64,000 nucleotides of DNA from Sediminibacillus halophilus (GTDB taxonomy: Bacteria; Bacillota; Bacilli; Bacillales; Amphibacillaceae): assembly GCF_900103695.1 (NCBI RefSeq), contig NZ_FNHF01000001.1, forward strand, positions 124,001 through 188,000. The letters are read 5' to 3'. The notes beneath the pieces were generated by a model that was not told the origin of the DNA, did no database searches, and saw only the letters and a list, made by a program, of their open reading frames with translations. The position numbers were made by a program, and so were the translations under genes. Shown here one piece after another: positions 35,549 to 45,126 of this stretch; position 1 is the first letter of the stretch, and each line of letters opens with the position of its first letter.

Positions 35549-36847
35549 ATGGCTAAGCGCACTTTCCATGCTGCCCACTCTCCGCTGACTGGAGAATTGG
35601 CGGTTCCAGGAGATAAATCAATCTCTCACCGTGCTGTGATTTTCGGCTCACTAGCTGAAGGAGTTACAGAGATTACCAATTTCTTACGTGGAGAAGATTG
35701 TTTAAGGACGATCGATGCCTTTCGAGCGATGGGTGTACACATTGAGGTGAACGAAGAAAAAATAACTGTGTATGGAAAGGGGAAGGATGCACTCAAAGAA
35801 CCTTCTCAGCCTATCAACTTAGGAAACTCGGGAACTACTGCCCGCCTCCTGATAGGAGTACTGGCTGGATTACCTTATCATTTTGTTTTATATGGAGATG
35901 ATTCTTTGTCTGGCCGGCCGATGAATCGGGTGACGGTTCCATTAAAAAAAATGGGAGCCGAAATTGACGGGAGGACAGGCGGCAGATTATTGCCCCTGGC
36001 AATTAGGGGAGGAAAGCTTCAGTCTATTGACTATGAACCGCCTGTAAAAAGTGCCCAGGTGAAGTCTTGTGTTTTGTTAGCGGGCTTATTGGCAGATGGA
36101 AGAACCACCGTTATCGAAAAGACTCCAACCAGAGACCATACAGAAACCATGCTAAAAGGATTCGGTGCAATGCTTGATATTAAAGATGAACGGATTTCCA
36201 TTGACGGTGGCCAAAAGCTGAAAGGCGCAAACGTGGAAGTTCCTGGCGACATTTCTTCTGCTGCTTTTTTTGCTGTTGCGGCAGCTTTAGTGCCAGGTAG
36301 TTCACTCATACTCAAGCGGGTTGGTCTAAATCCGACGAGAACAGGGATACTCGATGTCCTTACAAGCATGGGAGCAGAAATCACGATTCTTGATGAAAAA
36401 GTAAATGGCGGAGAGGCAATTGGTGATATCCGGATCGACTATGCTCCGTTGAAAGGCACCACGATTGGCGGCGAATTAATCCCGCGTTTAATTGATGAAT
36501 TGCCAATTGTGGCTTTGTTGGCTACCCAGGCGGAAGGTGAAACACATATCCGCGACGCGGAAGAACTTCGTTACAAAGAAACGGACAGAATTGTCGCTGT
36601 TGCCCAAACACTTCAGGCATTGGGAGCTAAAGTGGAAGTGACCGAAGACGGCATGGTTATTAAAGGAAAAACCCCCCTGCACGGTGGAACAGTGGATTCA
36701 TATGGAGATCACCGGATCGGTATGATGGCTGGAATAGCCTCCTTCGTGACAGATGGGGCTGTCGCATTGAAAAATCCGGAATGTATCAATATCTCTTATC
36801 CATCTTTTTTTGATCACCTGGAAAAAGTCACAAAAGATCATTCATAG
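35549..36847 (+). CDS. aroE: 3-phosphoshikimate 1-carboxyvinyltransferase (EPSP synthase)
   Basis: A 432-residue EPSP synthase, named aroE in Bacillus (aroA elsewhere). It transfers enolpyruvyl to shikimate-3-phosphate. Signatures: PGDKSISHRAVIFGSLA near residues 20-36, NLGNSGTTARLLIGVLAG and RYKETDRI, with GDHRIGMM near the end. The sequence LGNSGTTARL is of the Gram-positive type. AAAAGGAGAAGAG precedes the ATG, 14 bases after tyrA. The last recognised gene of the aromatic cluster. Confidence 0.96.
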   Translation: MAKRTFHAAHSPLTGELAVPGDKSISHRAVIFGSLAEGVTEITNFLRGEDCLRTIDAFRAMGVHIEVNEEKITVYGKGKDALKEPSQPINLGNSGTTARLLIGVLAGLPYHFVLYGDDSLSGRPMNRVTVPLKKMGAEIDGRTGGRLLPLAIRGGKLQSIDYEPPVKSAQVKSCVLLAGLLADGRTTVIEKTPTRDHTETMLKGFGAMLDIKDERISIDGGQKLKGANVEVPGDISSAAFFAVAAALVPGSSLILKRVGLNPTRTGILDVLTSMGAEITILDEKVNGGEAIGDIRIDYAPLKGTTIGGELIPRLIDELPIVALLATQAEGETHIRDAEELRYKETDRIVAVAQTLQALGAKVEVTEDGMVIKGKTPLHGGTVDSYGDHRIGMMAGIASFVTDGAVALKNPECINISYPSFFDHLEKVTKDHS

Positions 36848-36899
36848 TTGTCCAACTGCCTTCATAGTTTGTATAAATCCTGTTAGGAGGTGTACAAGC

Positions 36900-37775
36900 A
36901 TGGGGGCTTATTATTTTTACAATGAGTATGTGTATGACGAAGATGGATGGCAGTCAAAAAGCATGATCGTGGAAGACGGGAAATTCACCCGCCGGATTAA
37001 CGACAAAGCTCCAGCAAGGGAAATGAATACCAAACAGTTCTGGGTTGGCCCTGGAAAGGTGTATTTAGATATAGAAGAGCCTTTTTATCAACAGGCATCA
37101 CTGGAAGTAAATCTAAGAAAGTTTATTTATCGTGGGTGCACCTTGCTGTTGTGCCAACTGCCGATTCGCAGTCATAGTAATTATAAAAGAAATTTCGCCT
37201 CATTCCAGAAGAAGCTGACAGAATCTCCAATCGATTACATGATTGTGCCAAGGATTCCCTTGTCTCAAATACGTCCGGAAATGGTTCGTTTTTTCGGAAG
37301 GCAGAAAGTACCGTTTATCCTTGTCGAGCAGGATCCTGTCAAGGAAGTGCAAAAGATAAAATGGGAATGGATTCATCAGGCGCAAAGTTTGACCAAAATA
37401 CCGCTCTTCATGCTCTCTTCCTCCAAACGGAATCACAGGCAGCAATCCACATGCTGGCCGTCTGTTGCTCCTGAGCTTGATCTCACCCTCGTCAATCCGT
37501 CAGAGTTAGAACTGCCCTTGCCAAAAAAACTGTTAAGAAAGACAGGAATTTCTCCGTATAAAGGCGAATTAATACCGCATGCCAGTGCTGACTATAATTT
37601 GTTCCTCTTCCAAGAAAACCAATCCATTGATGAACCGCACAATTTCCGATATCATAAAGCTATTCCGGAGGTTACAGTCGCCAAAGGAAAAGTAATCAAA
37701 GTAAACCATATCGTTAAATGCCGGAAAGGTAACGGCATGTACAAGAAAGTGTCCATACCTGGTCACTTTGTTTAA
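36900..37775 (+). CDS. Unrecognised protein with amidohydrolase-like N-terminus
   Basis: A 291-residue soluble protein that I do not recognise. The first 60 residues resemble the small beta-domain that opens amidohydrolases: SMIVEDGKFTRRIND (18-34) and then VGPGKVYLDIEEP (49-61), where a true member has PGxxDxHxH. Here the metal histidines are absent. The middle has a short barrel-like pattern (DYMIVPRIPLSQIRPEMVRF; KVPFILVEQDPVKE). The C-terminus is basic (KVNHIVKCRKGNGMYKKVS). AGGAGGTGTACAAGC supports the ATG at 36900, 52 bases after aroE. It has no counterpart between aroE and ypiA in B. subtilis. Function unknown. Confidence 0.72.
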   Translation: MGAYYFYNEYVYDEDGWQSKSMIVEDGKFTRRINDKAPAREMNTKQFWVGPGKVYLDIEEPFYQQASLEVNLRKFIYRGCTLLLCQLPIRSHSNYKRNFASFQKKLTESPIDYMIVPRIPLSQIRPEMVRFFGRQKVPFILVEQDPVKEVQKIKWEWIHQAQSLTKIPLFMLSSSKRNHRQQSTCWPSVAPELDLTLVNPSELELPLPKKLLRKTGISPYKGELIPHASADYNLFLFQENQSIDEPHNFRYHKAIPEVTVAKGKVIKVNHIVKCRKGNGMYKKVSIPGHFV

Positions 37776-37809
37776 AGCGTTGTGCGGTAATGAGAAAGGA
37801 TGTCCTAGC

Positions 37810-39072
37810 ATGCAGGAAATTCATGAAGCGATAAAATTGATGGAACAAAATAAAACAGAGGAAGCGATCGATAGACTGGAAACATATCTTCCTCTGGCGA
37901 ACGAAGAAGAAAAATACACCATCGGCGAACTCTATATGCAATGGGGAATGCTGGAGGAGGCGAAATTTATTTTTCAAGCCCTTTCCGAACAGTATCCTAA
38001 GGAAGCTGAACTAAAAATCTTGCTGGCGGAAATCCATATCGATCTTGATGAAGATGAAGAGGCAATTGATGTCTTGAACCGTTTTTCTCCTGAAGACGAA
38101 GAATATATGGAAGCACTCGTTCAACTGGCGGATTTGTACCAGGCACAAGGACTATTTGAGGTGTCCGAGCAAAAACTGCTGGAGGCCAAAAATTTCGATC
38201 CCACTGAGCCGGTAATCGACTTCGCCTTGGGAGAACTGGCTTTTTCTACTGGAGAGTACCAGAAATCAATTCCTTATTATGAAAAAGTGGCAGAGGTACA
38301 ACCTGTCATCAGTGATATCGAAATTGCAGCAAGACTGGCAGAGGCCTATGCCGCCACAGGAGAGTTTGAAAAGGCGATAGAGCACTATCAGGAAATGGAA
38401 AGTGAGAATCCTGACAACTTATTTAAATACGGTTTCACTGCATACCGGGCTCAAAGGCCGGACATTGCCATCAATATATGGGAACAGGTAATCAAAAGCG
38501 ATCCTTACTATCAGTCTGTTTATTTATATTTAGCCCAAACCTATGAGTCCGAAGGGATGGTTGAAGAAGCTTACGAAACAGCGAAGAAAGGCTTGAAAGC
38601 TGATGAATTCAATAAGGAGCTTTATCATCTGGCGGGTGTCCTTGCACTTAAATTGGGTCACCAGGAAGAAAGCTATAAACTTGTTGAAGAAGCAGTGGCA
38701 ATGGATCCAGGCTTCAAAGAAGCGGTTTTGTTTTTAATTGAAACATACAAAGGGAACAGTGATTACGAAGCAATTATTGAACTACTATCAAGGCTGCTGG
38801 AGAACGGGGAAGAGGATGCTAATTACAGGTGGGAACTCGCCCGGGCATATCAGGAGACGGAATCCTATCAAGATGCATTAATTCAATATCAAACCGCATA
38901 TAATAACTTTACAGAAGACCCTGATTTCTTAAAAGAATTCGGATATTTTCTTGTAGAAGAGGGGAGGATCCGGGAAGCAAAAGAGGTGTTTGCCAAGTAT
39001 TTAAAATTGGAGCCGAGCGATACAGAGGTCGAGGAATATCTCAGCCGTTTGACCGAGACGGAGGATTTTTAA
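37810..39072 (+). CDS. ypiA: TPR-repeat protein YpiA
   Basis: A 420-residue soluble protein made of tetratricopeptide repeats from end to end (about ten), for example [35 protein letters not shown] and [17 protein letters not shown]. Strongly acidic. TPR proteins mediate protein contacts; the partner is unknown. The ATG at 37810 follows GAAAGGATG; the longer frame lies in the end of the preceding gene. Located as ypiA in B. subtilis, upstream of ypiB. Confidence 0.9.
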   Translation: MQEIHEAIKLMEQNKTEEAIDRLETYLPLANEEEKYTIGELYMQWGMLEEAKFIFQALSEQYPKEAELKILLAEIHIDLDEDEEAIDVLNRFSPEDEEYMEALVQLADLYQAQGLFEVSEQKLLEAKNFDPTEPVIDFALGELAFSTGEYQKSIPYYEKVAEVQPVISDIEIAARLAEAYAATGEFEKAIEHYQEMESENPDNLFKYGFTAYRAQRPDIAINIWEQVIKSDPYYQSVYLYLAQTYESEGMVEEAYETAKKGLKADEFNKELYHLAGVLALKLGHQEESYKLVEEAVAMDPGFKEAVLFLIETYKGNSDYEAIIELLSRLLENGEEDANYRWELARAYQETESYQDALIQYQTAYNNFTEDPDFLKEFGYFLVEEGRIREAKEVFAKYLKLEPSDTEVEEYLSRLTETEDF

Positions 39073-39101
39073 CTCTCTTTAAGAAGGAGGGAGCAATTGC
39101 G

Positions 39102-39662
39102 TTGAACACGCCTATTTCAATTAAGGATAAAAAAGAATTTATTCGTTGGTTTTTGCGAAATTATCAGTTGAAAAGAAGAGAAAGTGTCTGGATTTTGAAC
39201 TATTTAATCAATCATGAAAACCTATTAGAGCGCGTCCATTTTATCAGGGAAGCCAGGTATTGTCCGCGGGGAATTGTCATCTCTACCTTCTGCTCGGAGG
39301 AAGCTCCTTTTCGCTTTTATAAAAACCATATTGTCACGACCGATGCCGAAAAATCGTTTCATGACATACGGTTGAACCGAAAGGATCCGGTATATATTCA
39401 ACTCAATTTCAAAAATGCGAATCAATCAGCCTCTTATGTAGCAGTTTTGGAAGATAATCCATACCTCCCGGATGACTACTTCATTACAAAGAAAGACCGT
39501 CTGGCAGCGAAGGATATGCTGGAAAAATCCATTTATCACACACAGAAACAAAGACTGCAAGAGGGGATTGACTTGGCATTGGATAACCGGGATCAATCAA
39601 GCTTTGACCGGTTGATTAAAGAATTGAGGGAACTCGAGGATAGATTTGCGCAGGTAAAGTAG
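39102..39662 (+). CDS. ypiB: YpiB/ReoY family regulator (UPF0302)
   Basis: A 186-residue soluble protein of the YpiB family. The conserved core is visible: [30 protein letters not shown] and [13 protein letters not shown]. In Listeria the homologue ReoY promotes ClpCP-dependent turnover of MurA and thereby controls peptidoglycan synthesis; the same role here is inferred. The TTG at 39102 follows AAGGAGGGAG. It is 29 bases after ypiA, likely in the same operon, and followed by a strong terminator. mecB/ClpC control is also represented in this window. Confidence 0.88.
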   Translation: MNTPISIKDKKEFIRWFLRNYQLKRRESVWILNYLINHENLLERVHFIREARYCPRGIVISTFCSEEAPFRFYKNHIVTTDAEKSFHDIRLNRKDPVYIQLNFKNANQSASYVAVLEDNPYLPDDYFITKKDRLAAKDMLEKSIYHTQKQRLQEGIDLALDNRDQSSFDRLIKELRELEDRFAQVK

Positions 39663-39693
39663 GTTCCGTACAACTGGTATGCAGATAGAAAGG

Positions 39694-39732
39694 GCGGATT
39701 TCATTTTTAATAGATGAAATCCGCTCTTTTTT
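39694..39732 (+). terminator. Terminator after ypiB
   Basis: A perfect 11-bp stem, GCGGATTTCAT at 39694-39704 with ATGAAATCCGC at 39714-39724, then CTTTTTT. Confidence 0.94.
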
Positions 39733-39778
39733 ATGATATTTTTAGTAAAGTGACAAAGAATAGGAAAGGTGACAGACC

Positions 39779-40237
39779 ATGCAATGGAACAAACAAGACT
39801 TGGATCAGTATTTTACCGCAGAAGAGTATATTGATACGTTGCTCATTCCGCTGATACCCATTACATTTACAAATCAGAAGGAAATGGAAAAAAGTGCGGC
39901 CCAGCAGGAAACGGGAATGATTTTTGTAAGAGAAATGGAAAAGCACTTTAAGGGAAGAATCTTTTTATTGCCAGCCTATCATTATCTTGCTTCAGGGGAC
40001 TTGGGCGCAGAGGTTTCCCGACTGAATGAATGGGCGGCTAAAGCAAACGAACGGCCGTTCAAGCATGTGTTCTTCTTCAGTTTTGATCCGCATTGGAAGA
40101 AACAGGAGCGGAACTTGAACGGAACCTTGTTATGGATGCCGGCCATCCAGACAGAGGATACACAGTCAAAAGAAACACAGTCCATCATCAAAGATCAGGT
40201 CAACCAGTTAACCGGCTTGATTAAAACGTATTGGTAA
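39779..40237 (+). CDS. ypiF: YpiF-like protein (DUF2487)
   Basis: A 152-residue soluble protein matching in position and size B. subtilis ypiF, directly upstream of the qcr operon. Visible parts: WNKQDLDQYFTAEEYIDTLL at the N-terminus, GRIFLLPAYHYL and KHVFFFSFDPHWKK. No catalytic motif is recognised and the function is unknown. AGGTGACAGACC precedes the ATG. It is preceded by the ypiB terminator, so it has its own promoter. Confidence 0.8.
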   Translation: MQWNKQDLDQYFTAEEYIDTLLIPLIPITFTNQKEMEKSAAQQETGMIFVREMEKHFKGRIFLLPAYHYLASGDLGAEVSRLNEWAAKANERPFKHVFFFSFDPHWKKQERNLNGTLLWMPAIQTEDTQSKETQSIIKDQVNQLTGLIKTYW

Positions 40238-40359
40238 CATCGACTATGGTGGTCGGAAGTTATTGCTGGGTGAATCAAAAGGGAATGGCCAGTGTGATTT
40301 CCGGCACATAGCCACTCAGCTCATACTTATAGAAACTTTGTCCGCCTGCTTATAATTTA

Positions 40360-40388
40360 TTGACCGGACAAACAGATTGCGCTATCAT
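40360..40388 (+). promoter_or_regulatory. Sigma-A-type promoter for qcrABC
   Basis: TTGACC at 40360-40365 and TATCAT at 40383-40388 with exactly 17 bases between, about 63 bases before qcrA. Confidence 0.8.
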
Positions 40389-40451
40389 GGATATGTCCTA
40401 GTAAACTTGATATTATCATGTGTTGGATTTTAGCATAGAGGGGGGTAAACC

Positions 40452-40961
40452 ATGAGTGAAAAGAGACAACAAGTGTCCCGTCGCCAGTTTTTGAATTATA
40501 CGCTTACAGGCGTGGGTGGGTTTATGGCTGCCGGAATGCTTGCGCCGATGGTGCGTTTCGCCATCGATCCAGCATTGCAGGCTTCATCAAAAGGTGATTT
40601 TAAAGCTGTGGAAGATGTGGAAAACATTACAGAAGAACCGACAAGGATTGACTGGGAAATTGATCAGGTCGATGCCTGGTATGAGTCAACCGTAACAAAA
40701 ACTGCCTGGGTCTACAAAGATGAAAATGGTGATATTGTGGCACTGTCTCCGATTTGTAAGCACCTTGGCTGTATGGTCACATGGGCCGGTAATGATGATT
40801 ATCCAGATCAATTCTATTGCCCGTGCCATGACGGCCGTTATTACAAGAGCGGTGAAAATGTACCAAACACACCGCCGCCAGAAGGCTTGGATTTCTACGA
40901 ATATAAAATTGAAGATGGGACCTTATTGCTTGGCCCTACAAAACCGAGAGGGGAGGCGTAA
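40452..40961 (+). CDS. qcrA: Menaquinol:cytochrome c reductase, Rieske iron-sulfur subunit
   Basis: A 169-residue Rieske protein of the bc-type complex. The N-terminus carries a twin-Arg type signal/anchor (VSRRQFLNYTLTG) with a membrane span at about residues 16-36. The [2Fe-2S] ligands are in CKHLGC (about 100-105) and CPCHDGRY (about 120-127). AGAGGGGGG precedes the ATG. First gene of qcrABC, with 3 bases to qcrB. Confidence 0.96.
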   Translation: MSEKRQQVSRRQFLNYTLTGVGGFMAAGMLAPMVRFAIDPALQASSKGDFKAVEDVENITEEPTRIDWEIDQVDAWYESTVTKTAWVYKDENGDIVALSPICKHLGCMVTWAGNDDYPDQFYCPCHDGRYYKSGENVPNTPPPEGLDFYEYKIEDGTLLLGPTKPRGEA

Positions 40962-40964
40962 TCT

Positions 40965-41639
40965 ATGCTGCAAAAACTTTATGATTGGGTAGACGAGCGC
41001 GTTGACATTACGCCTTTGTGGCGGGATATTGCCGACCATGAGGTGCCGGAACATGTTAATCCCGCGCATCACTTTTCGGCGTTTGTATATTGTTTTGGCG
41101 GATTGACTTTCTTTGTGACAGTCATCCAAATCTTGTCGGGTATGTTTTTGACCATGTATTATGTACCAGACATCGAAAACGCGTGGAGATCTGTATACTA
41201 TCTACAAACAGAAGTTGCCCATGGACAAATCGTTAGAGGAATGCATCACTGGGGCGCCAGTGTCGTGATTGTCATGCTGTTCCTACATACTTTACGTGTA
41301 TTTTTCCAGGGAGCATATAAAAAGCCGCGTGAATTGAATTGGATGGTCGGTGTATTGTTGTTCTTCATCATGCTCGGCCTCGGTTTGACCGGTTATTTGC
41401 TTCCATGGGATAACAAAGCTTATTTCGCAACCCAGGTAACGCTGGAAATTGCCGAGAAAGTGCCATTTATTGGGGAAGCCACGAAGACATTGATGGCAGG
41501 GGATCCAAATATCGTTGGCGCACAAACGTTGACCCGTTTCTTTGCTATCCATGTGTTTTTCCTGCCGGCTGCGTTATTTGCCCTAATGGCCGTCCACTTT
41601 ATCTTGATTCGAAAGCAAGGTATTTCCGGACCACTATAA
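40965..41639 (+). CDS. qcrB: Menaquinol:cytochrome c reductase, cytochrome b subunit
   Basis: A 224-residue b6-type cytochrome with four membrane spans. Heme-ligand histidines are in MHHWGASVVIVMLFLHTLRV and in FFAIHVFFLPAALF; the quinol-site region includes NWMVGVLLFFIMLGLGLTGY. The b6 size (about 224) shows the split b6/subunit IV arrangement with QcrC. Starts 3 bases after qcrA; CGAGAGGGGAGGCG is the binding site. Confidence 0.96.
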   Translation: MLQKLYDWVDERVDITPLWRDIADHEVPEHVNPAHHFSAFVYCFGGLTFFVTVIQILSGMFLTMYYVPDIENAWRSVYYLQTEVAHGQIVRGMHHWGASVVIVMLFLHTLRVFFQGAYKKPRELNWMVGVLLFFIMLGLGLTGYLLPWDNKAYFATQVTLEIAEKVPFIGEATKTLMAGDPNIVGAQTLTRFFAIHVFFLPAALFALMAVHFILIRKQGISGPL

Positions 41640-41672
41640 GCAACGATGACATCGTAAAAAGGAGGGAAAGCT

Positions 41673-42452
41673 GTGCATAAAGGGAAAGGGATGAAGTTTG
41701 TCGGTGATTCTCGAATCACTGCTGAACGAAAGCCTAATATACCGAAGGACTATTCAGAGTATCCTGGGAGAACAGAAGCGTTTTGGCCGAACTTCCTATT
41801 AAAAGAATGGTTGGTTGGGGCGGTATTTCTTGTTGGTTTCTTATGTTTGACTGCCGCTCACCCGGCACCTCTTGAAGGGATCGCCGATCCGACTACTGCA
41901 GGTTATATACCATTGCCAGACTGGTATTTCTTATTTTTATACCAATTCTTAAAGTATGAATTTGCCAGTGGCCCGTATTTTGTCATAGGCGCCATCATCG
42001 CACCAGGTTTAGCTTTTGGCGGACTCTTGCTGGCTCCGTTTCTGGACAACAGGCCGGGCCGGAAGGTATCTCAGCGTCCAATTGCTGTATCATTGATGTT
42101 ATTAGGTATGGCAAGTGTTTTCTGGCTTACATATGAAGCTGCAGAACACGTGGATTGGGAACAAAGAGCAGAGGAAAACACGCCTGAACTACCAACCGAA
42201 GTGGAAATTGACGAAGATCATCCAGGCTACGAAGTTTACCAAAACAATAGTTGTATTCAATGTCACGGCGAAAGCCTGGAAGGCGGAGCAGCGGCTCCTC
42301 CATTAACAGACATTGACCATACAGTAGATGAAATCAAAGATATCGCTCAAAACGGTATCGGGGATATGCCTCCAGGGCAATTTGAAGGAACCGATGAAGA
42401 GCTGCAGCAATTGGCTGAGTTTATTGTTGAAGTCAATGAAAGCGGAGAATAA
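41673..42452 (+). CDS. qcrC: Menaquinol:cytochrome c reductase, subunit IV-cytochrome c fusion
   Basis: A 259-residue protein joining subunit IV (three membrane spans, containing YIPLPDWYFLFLYQFLK) to a C-terminal cytochrome c domain on the outer face. The heme-binding CxxCH is CIQCH at about residues 194-198, and a Met ligand lies in GIGDMPPGQF. This fusion is the known Bacillus design. GTG start after AAAGGAGGGAAAG. Strong terminator follows. It points to aerobic respiration with cytochrome c. Confidence 0.96.
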   Translation: MHKGKGMKFVGDSRITAERKPNIPKDYSEYPGRTEAFWPNFLLKEWLVGAVFLVGFLCLTAAHPAPLEGIADPTTAGYIPLPDWYFLFLYQFLKYEFASGPYFVIGAIIAPGLAFGGLLLAPFLDNRPGRKVSQRPIAVSLMLLGMASVFWLTYEAAEHVDWEQRAEENTPELPTEVEIDEDHPGYEVYQNNSCIQCHGESLEGGAAAPPLTDIDHTVDEIKDIAQNGIGDMPPGQFEGTDEELQQLAEFIVEVNESGE

Positions 42453-42463
42453 TTCCATCTACA

Positions 42464-42497
42464 AAACCCTCGCCGACATTTGCAGGCGGGGGTTTTT
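42464..42497 (+). terminator. Terminator after qcrC
   Basis: AAAACCC.CGCC at 42464-42475 pairs with GGCG.GGGTTTT from 42486, then a T run. Confidence 0.88.
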
Positions 42498-42551
42498 CAG
42501 TGAAGGCTGAATTGGCATTCTTGTTGATTGAGGGATGAAGGGAAGGAAGAA

Positions 42552-43139
42552 ATGTATAACTATCTATTAACCAACAAACAGTTTCTTTGGACATTGCTTG
42601 GGATCAATATATTGGGGACGATTTACGGATACTATTGGTATGGCAGCCAGTTGGCGGTCACGCCAGCGATTTTTCTTCCGTTTGTACCGGATAGTCCGAC
42701 AGCAAGTCTGTTCTTTTGCTTGTTTCTGGCATTCTATTTAGCTGGAAGGCAAGCCCCTTATATAGAAGCACTTGCTATCATCACGTTATTTAAGTATGGT
42801 GTATGGGCAGTAATCATGAACCTGCTTACTTTATATACCACTGGCGATTTAGTCTGGCAGGGGTATATGCTGATGGCTTCACATGGTGCGATGGCTATTC
42901 AGGGTTTGCTGTATGCCCCTTTTTATAAAATAAAGCTGCGGCACATCATGGTTGCAGCCGTCTGGACTTTACATAATGATATTATCGACTACGTATTCGG
43001 TATGATGCCGTTTTATTCTTCGTTAACTGATTACATGAATGAAATCGGTTATTTCACTTTTTGGCTGAGTATCGTTTCGATTGCCATCGCTTATTACTTA
43101 ACTATTCACCTGAAAAGAAAAAGCCATCTCTTATCGTGA
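42552..43139 (+). CDS. ypjA: Membrane protein YpjA (DUF1405)
   Basis: A 195-residue polytopic membrane protein with about six spans, of unknown function; position after qcrC is that of B. subtilis ypjA. Conserved-looking parts are LLGINILGTIYGYYWYG and LHNDIIDYVFGMMP. The ATG at 42552 follows GGGAAGGAAG; the longer frame starts upstream of that site. The next 215 bases to ypjB contain no gene I can support. Confidence 0.85.
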   Translation: MYNYLLTNKQFLWTLLGINILGTIYGYYWYGSQLAVTPAIFLPFVPDSPTASLFFCLFLAFYLAGRQAPYIEALAIITLFKYGVWAVIMNLLTLYTTGDLVWQGYMLMASHGAMAIQGLLYAPFYKIKLRHIMVAAVWTLHNDIIDYVFGMMPFYSSLTDYMNEIGYFTFWLSIVSIAIAYYLTIHLKRKSHLLS

Positions 43140-43354
43140 TGGTTCGCTTTATTTTCGCTTGGTTCTCTGCTATATACCAACGGCATGGAGCTGTTTTTTT
43201 GGAGATGAAGGTACTCGGTTTTTATTGATTGAAGATAGCGCATTATGGCAACGGAACATAAAACATCTCTCATTAAGAAATCACTATCTTTATGGTCTAA
43301 ACTTGTCCTCCTTCTCATACATTGAAAAAGGAATAGGTTAGAGAGGGGATCTCG

Positions 43355-44122
43355 ATGAATAGGACAAGTTACGCGCACTTATTTCTTTGTTTTTTGCTGG
43401 GTGTGGGAATATTTTTACCAGGGAAGGCTGTTTTGGCACATCACCAGGATGTACATTCCTCCATCTACCAGTATGTCCGCTTTGTACAGGAGGAAAGATA
43501 TAAAGAGGCCGAAACATTGCTGCAACACCATTCACAGGAATTTTCGGAATATGCTTCCGAACATGCTGATGCAGAAGAGGCGAATGTCGTTGCTGCTGTT
43601 TTGGAACGCAACCTGCAAGCTGTCGCGATCCCGAAAGATAAAGACTCCCAGCTGTACACACATGCAATGGCATTGCTTCTGGTGTTTGATGCTCTAAAAA
43701 ACGAGCAGGAGCCGCTTTGGATGACCTGGAAGCAGGAACTGCAGAACGAAATAGAGCATTTGTCTATAAGCAATAAAGAACTTGCCATGCAAGATATAAA
43801 TCGTCTGAAAACACATTGGAATATACTGGAGCCGGCATTGAAGCTGGCTGCTGATGAGGAAGATTATATACAAACGAGCGCTTCCATTCGTTATTTGCTG
43901 GCTTCGATGGACAGCCCAAGGTGGCAAGAACAGATGATCACTGCTTCCGATCAATTGCAGCAAATTGAGGCAGGGAACGATGACAAATTGAAACGGAGTT
44001 TAACGCTGATTTTTATGGTGGCGGCTGTCGGCGGTTTTATTATTATCACGCTTTCCTATGTAGCTTGGAAAAAGTATAAAGGGGAAAGAAACAAGCAGGA
44101 GAACAAAAGAGAAAATAGTTGA
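43355..44122 (+). CDS. ypjB: Sporulation protein YpjB
   Basis: A 255-residue protein with an N-terminal signal peptide (about residues 1-28), a mainly helical outside part (about 30-210) and a C-terminal membrane span (LIFMVAAVGGFIIITLSYVAW), ending in a basic tail. This topology and position match YpjB, reported as sporulation-linked, of unknown activity. AGAGAGGGGATCTCG precedes the ATG. Confidence 0.85.
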   Translation: MNRTSYAHLFLCFLLGVGIFLPGKAVLAHHQDVHSSIYQYVRFVQEERYKEAETLLQHHSQEFSEYASEHADAEEANVVAAVLERNLQAVAIPKDKDSQLYTHAMALLLVFDALKNEQEPLWMTWKQELQNEIEHLSISNKELAMQDINRLKTHWNILEPALKLAADEEDYIQTSASIRYLLASMDSPRWQEQMITASDQLQQIEAGNDDKLKRSLTLIFMVAAVGGFIIITLSYVAWKKYKGERNKQENKRENS

Positions 44123-44192
44123 CTATTTGCTCATTTTTGACTAAAATTGACCTTAATGAAAGTACTGAATTTTCATCAATGGAGGAATGAGC

Positions 44193-44882
44193 ATGTTCGC
44201 TTCGTTAGGCGGCTACTTAATTTATATCGCGCTCTTAATGATCATCCCATTATGGGCTCAATCAAAAGTAAAACGCACCTATAAAAAATATTCACAAGTT
44301 GCAACTTCATCCTATATGACCGGAGCACAGGTAGCCCGGAAGGTATTAGATGACAACGGCATTTTCGATGTAAGGGTTGAAGAGACACGCGGGACACTTT
44401 CCGACCACTATGATCCGAGGAAAAAAGTTGTGCGGTTGTCCACTGACAACTACCATGGGCATTCGATGGCAGCTTCAGCGATTGCAGCGCACGAAGTAGG
44501 GCATGCAATTCAGGATGCGGAATCCTATGCGTTCCTACGCTTCCGTCATTCATTGTTTCCGATGGCTAATCTTGGTTCCAATTTGTCCTTTATCCTGATT
44601 ATTGCTGGAGCGATCATGGGTATGATGAACCTAGTACTTGTCGGTATCGTATTCATGTCGTTCGCTGTGTTGTTCCAGCTGGTGACACTTCCGGTTGAGT
44701 TCAATGCTTCAAGTCGGGCGATGGGCCAATTGGTTTCCAGTGGTATCATCCGCAATAATGAAGAGCGACAAACGAAGAAAGTGTTAAATGCAGCTGCATT
44801 AACTTATGTTGCTGCGGCAATGGTCGCTGTGGCAGAATTGATCCGCTTTATCTTGATGTTTGTCGTATCCAATGATGACTAA
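44193..44882 (+). CDS. YugP-like zinc metallopeptidase
   Basis: A 229-residue membrane protein with the zinc-protease motif HEVGH at residues 100-104, a hydrophobic N-terminus (2-22) and further spans at about 120-160 and 200-225. It belongs to the YugP family of membrane-bound neutral zinc proteases; substrate unknown. GGAGG is 7 bases before the ATG at 44193 and too close to the ATG at 44187. It stands alone between ypjB and ypjC; a gene of this family is not found here in B. subtilis as I recall. Followed by a terminator of the repeated family. Confidence 0.88.
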   Translation: MFASLGGYLIYIALLMIIPLWAQSKVKRTYKKYSQVATSSYMTGAQVARKVLDDNGIFDVRVEETRGTLSDHYDPRKKVVRLSTDNYHGHSMAASAIAAHEVGHAIQDAESYAFLRFRHSLFPMANLGSNLSFILIIAGAIMGMMNLVLVGIVFMSFAVLFQLVTLPVEFNASSRAMGQLVSSGIIRNNEERQTKKVLNAAALTYVAAAMVAVAELIRFILMFVVSNDD

Positions 44883-44934
44883 AAGCTAAGACAAAATGTA
44901 TGGCTGGGCCAAAAGTTTAGCGGCCAAAGCTAAA

Positions 44935-44987
44935 AACCGAACGATGACTCGAATTCTTAGGAATTCGAACTCGTTCGGTTTTTTTCA
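44935..44987 (+). terminator. Terminator, copy 4 of the repeated hairpin family
   Basis: AACCGAACGA at 44935-44944 pairs with TCGTTCGGTT at 44971-44980; the inner stem TCGAATTC (44949-44956) pairs with GAATTCGA (44961-44968) round a TTAG loop; run of seven T. This is the most complete copy. Confidence 0.94.
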
Positions 44988-45126
44988 TTATAAGATAAAC
45001 TCCTTTATAGACTTCCTGTTCTTCTGTTGTACGATAAGTGCTTCTCAATGCTATACCTTGATACTGTGCTATTCATGGGCTTAATCTTTCCCTGAAAACA
45101 CAAAAACCTCCATTGCGATCTCAGCC

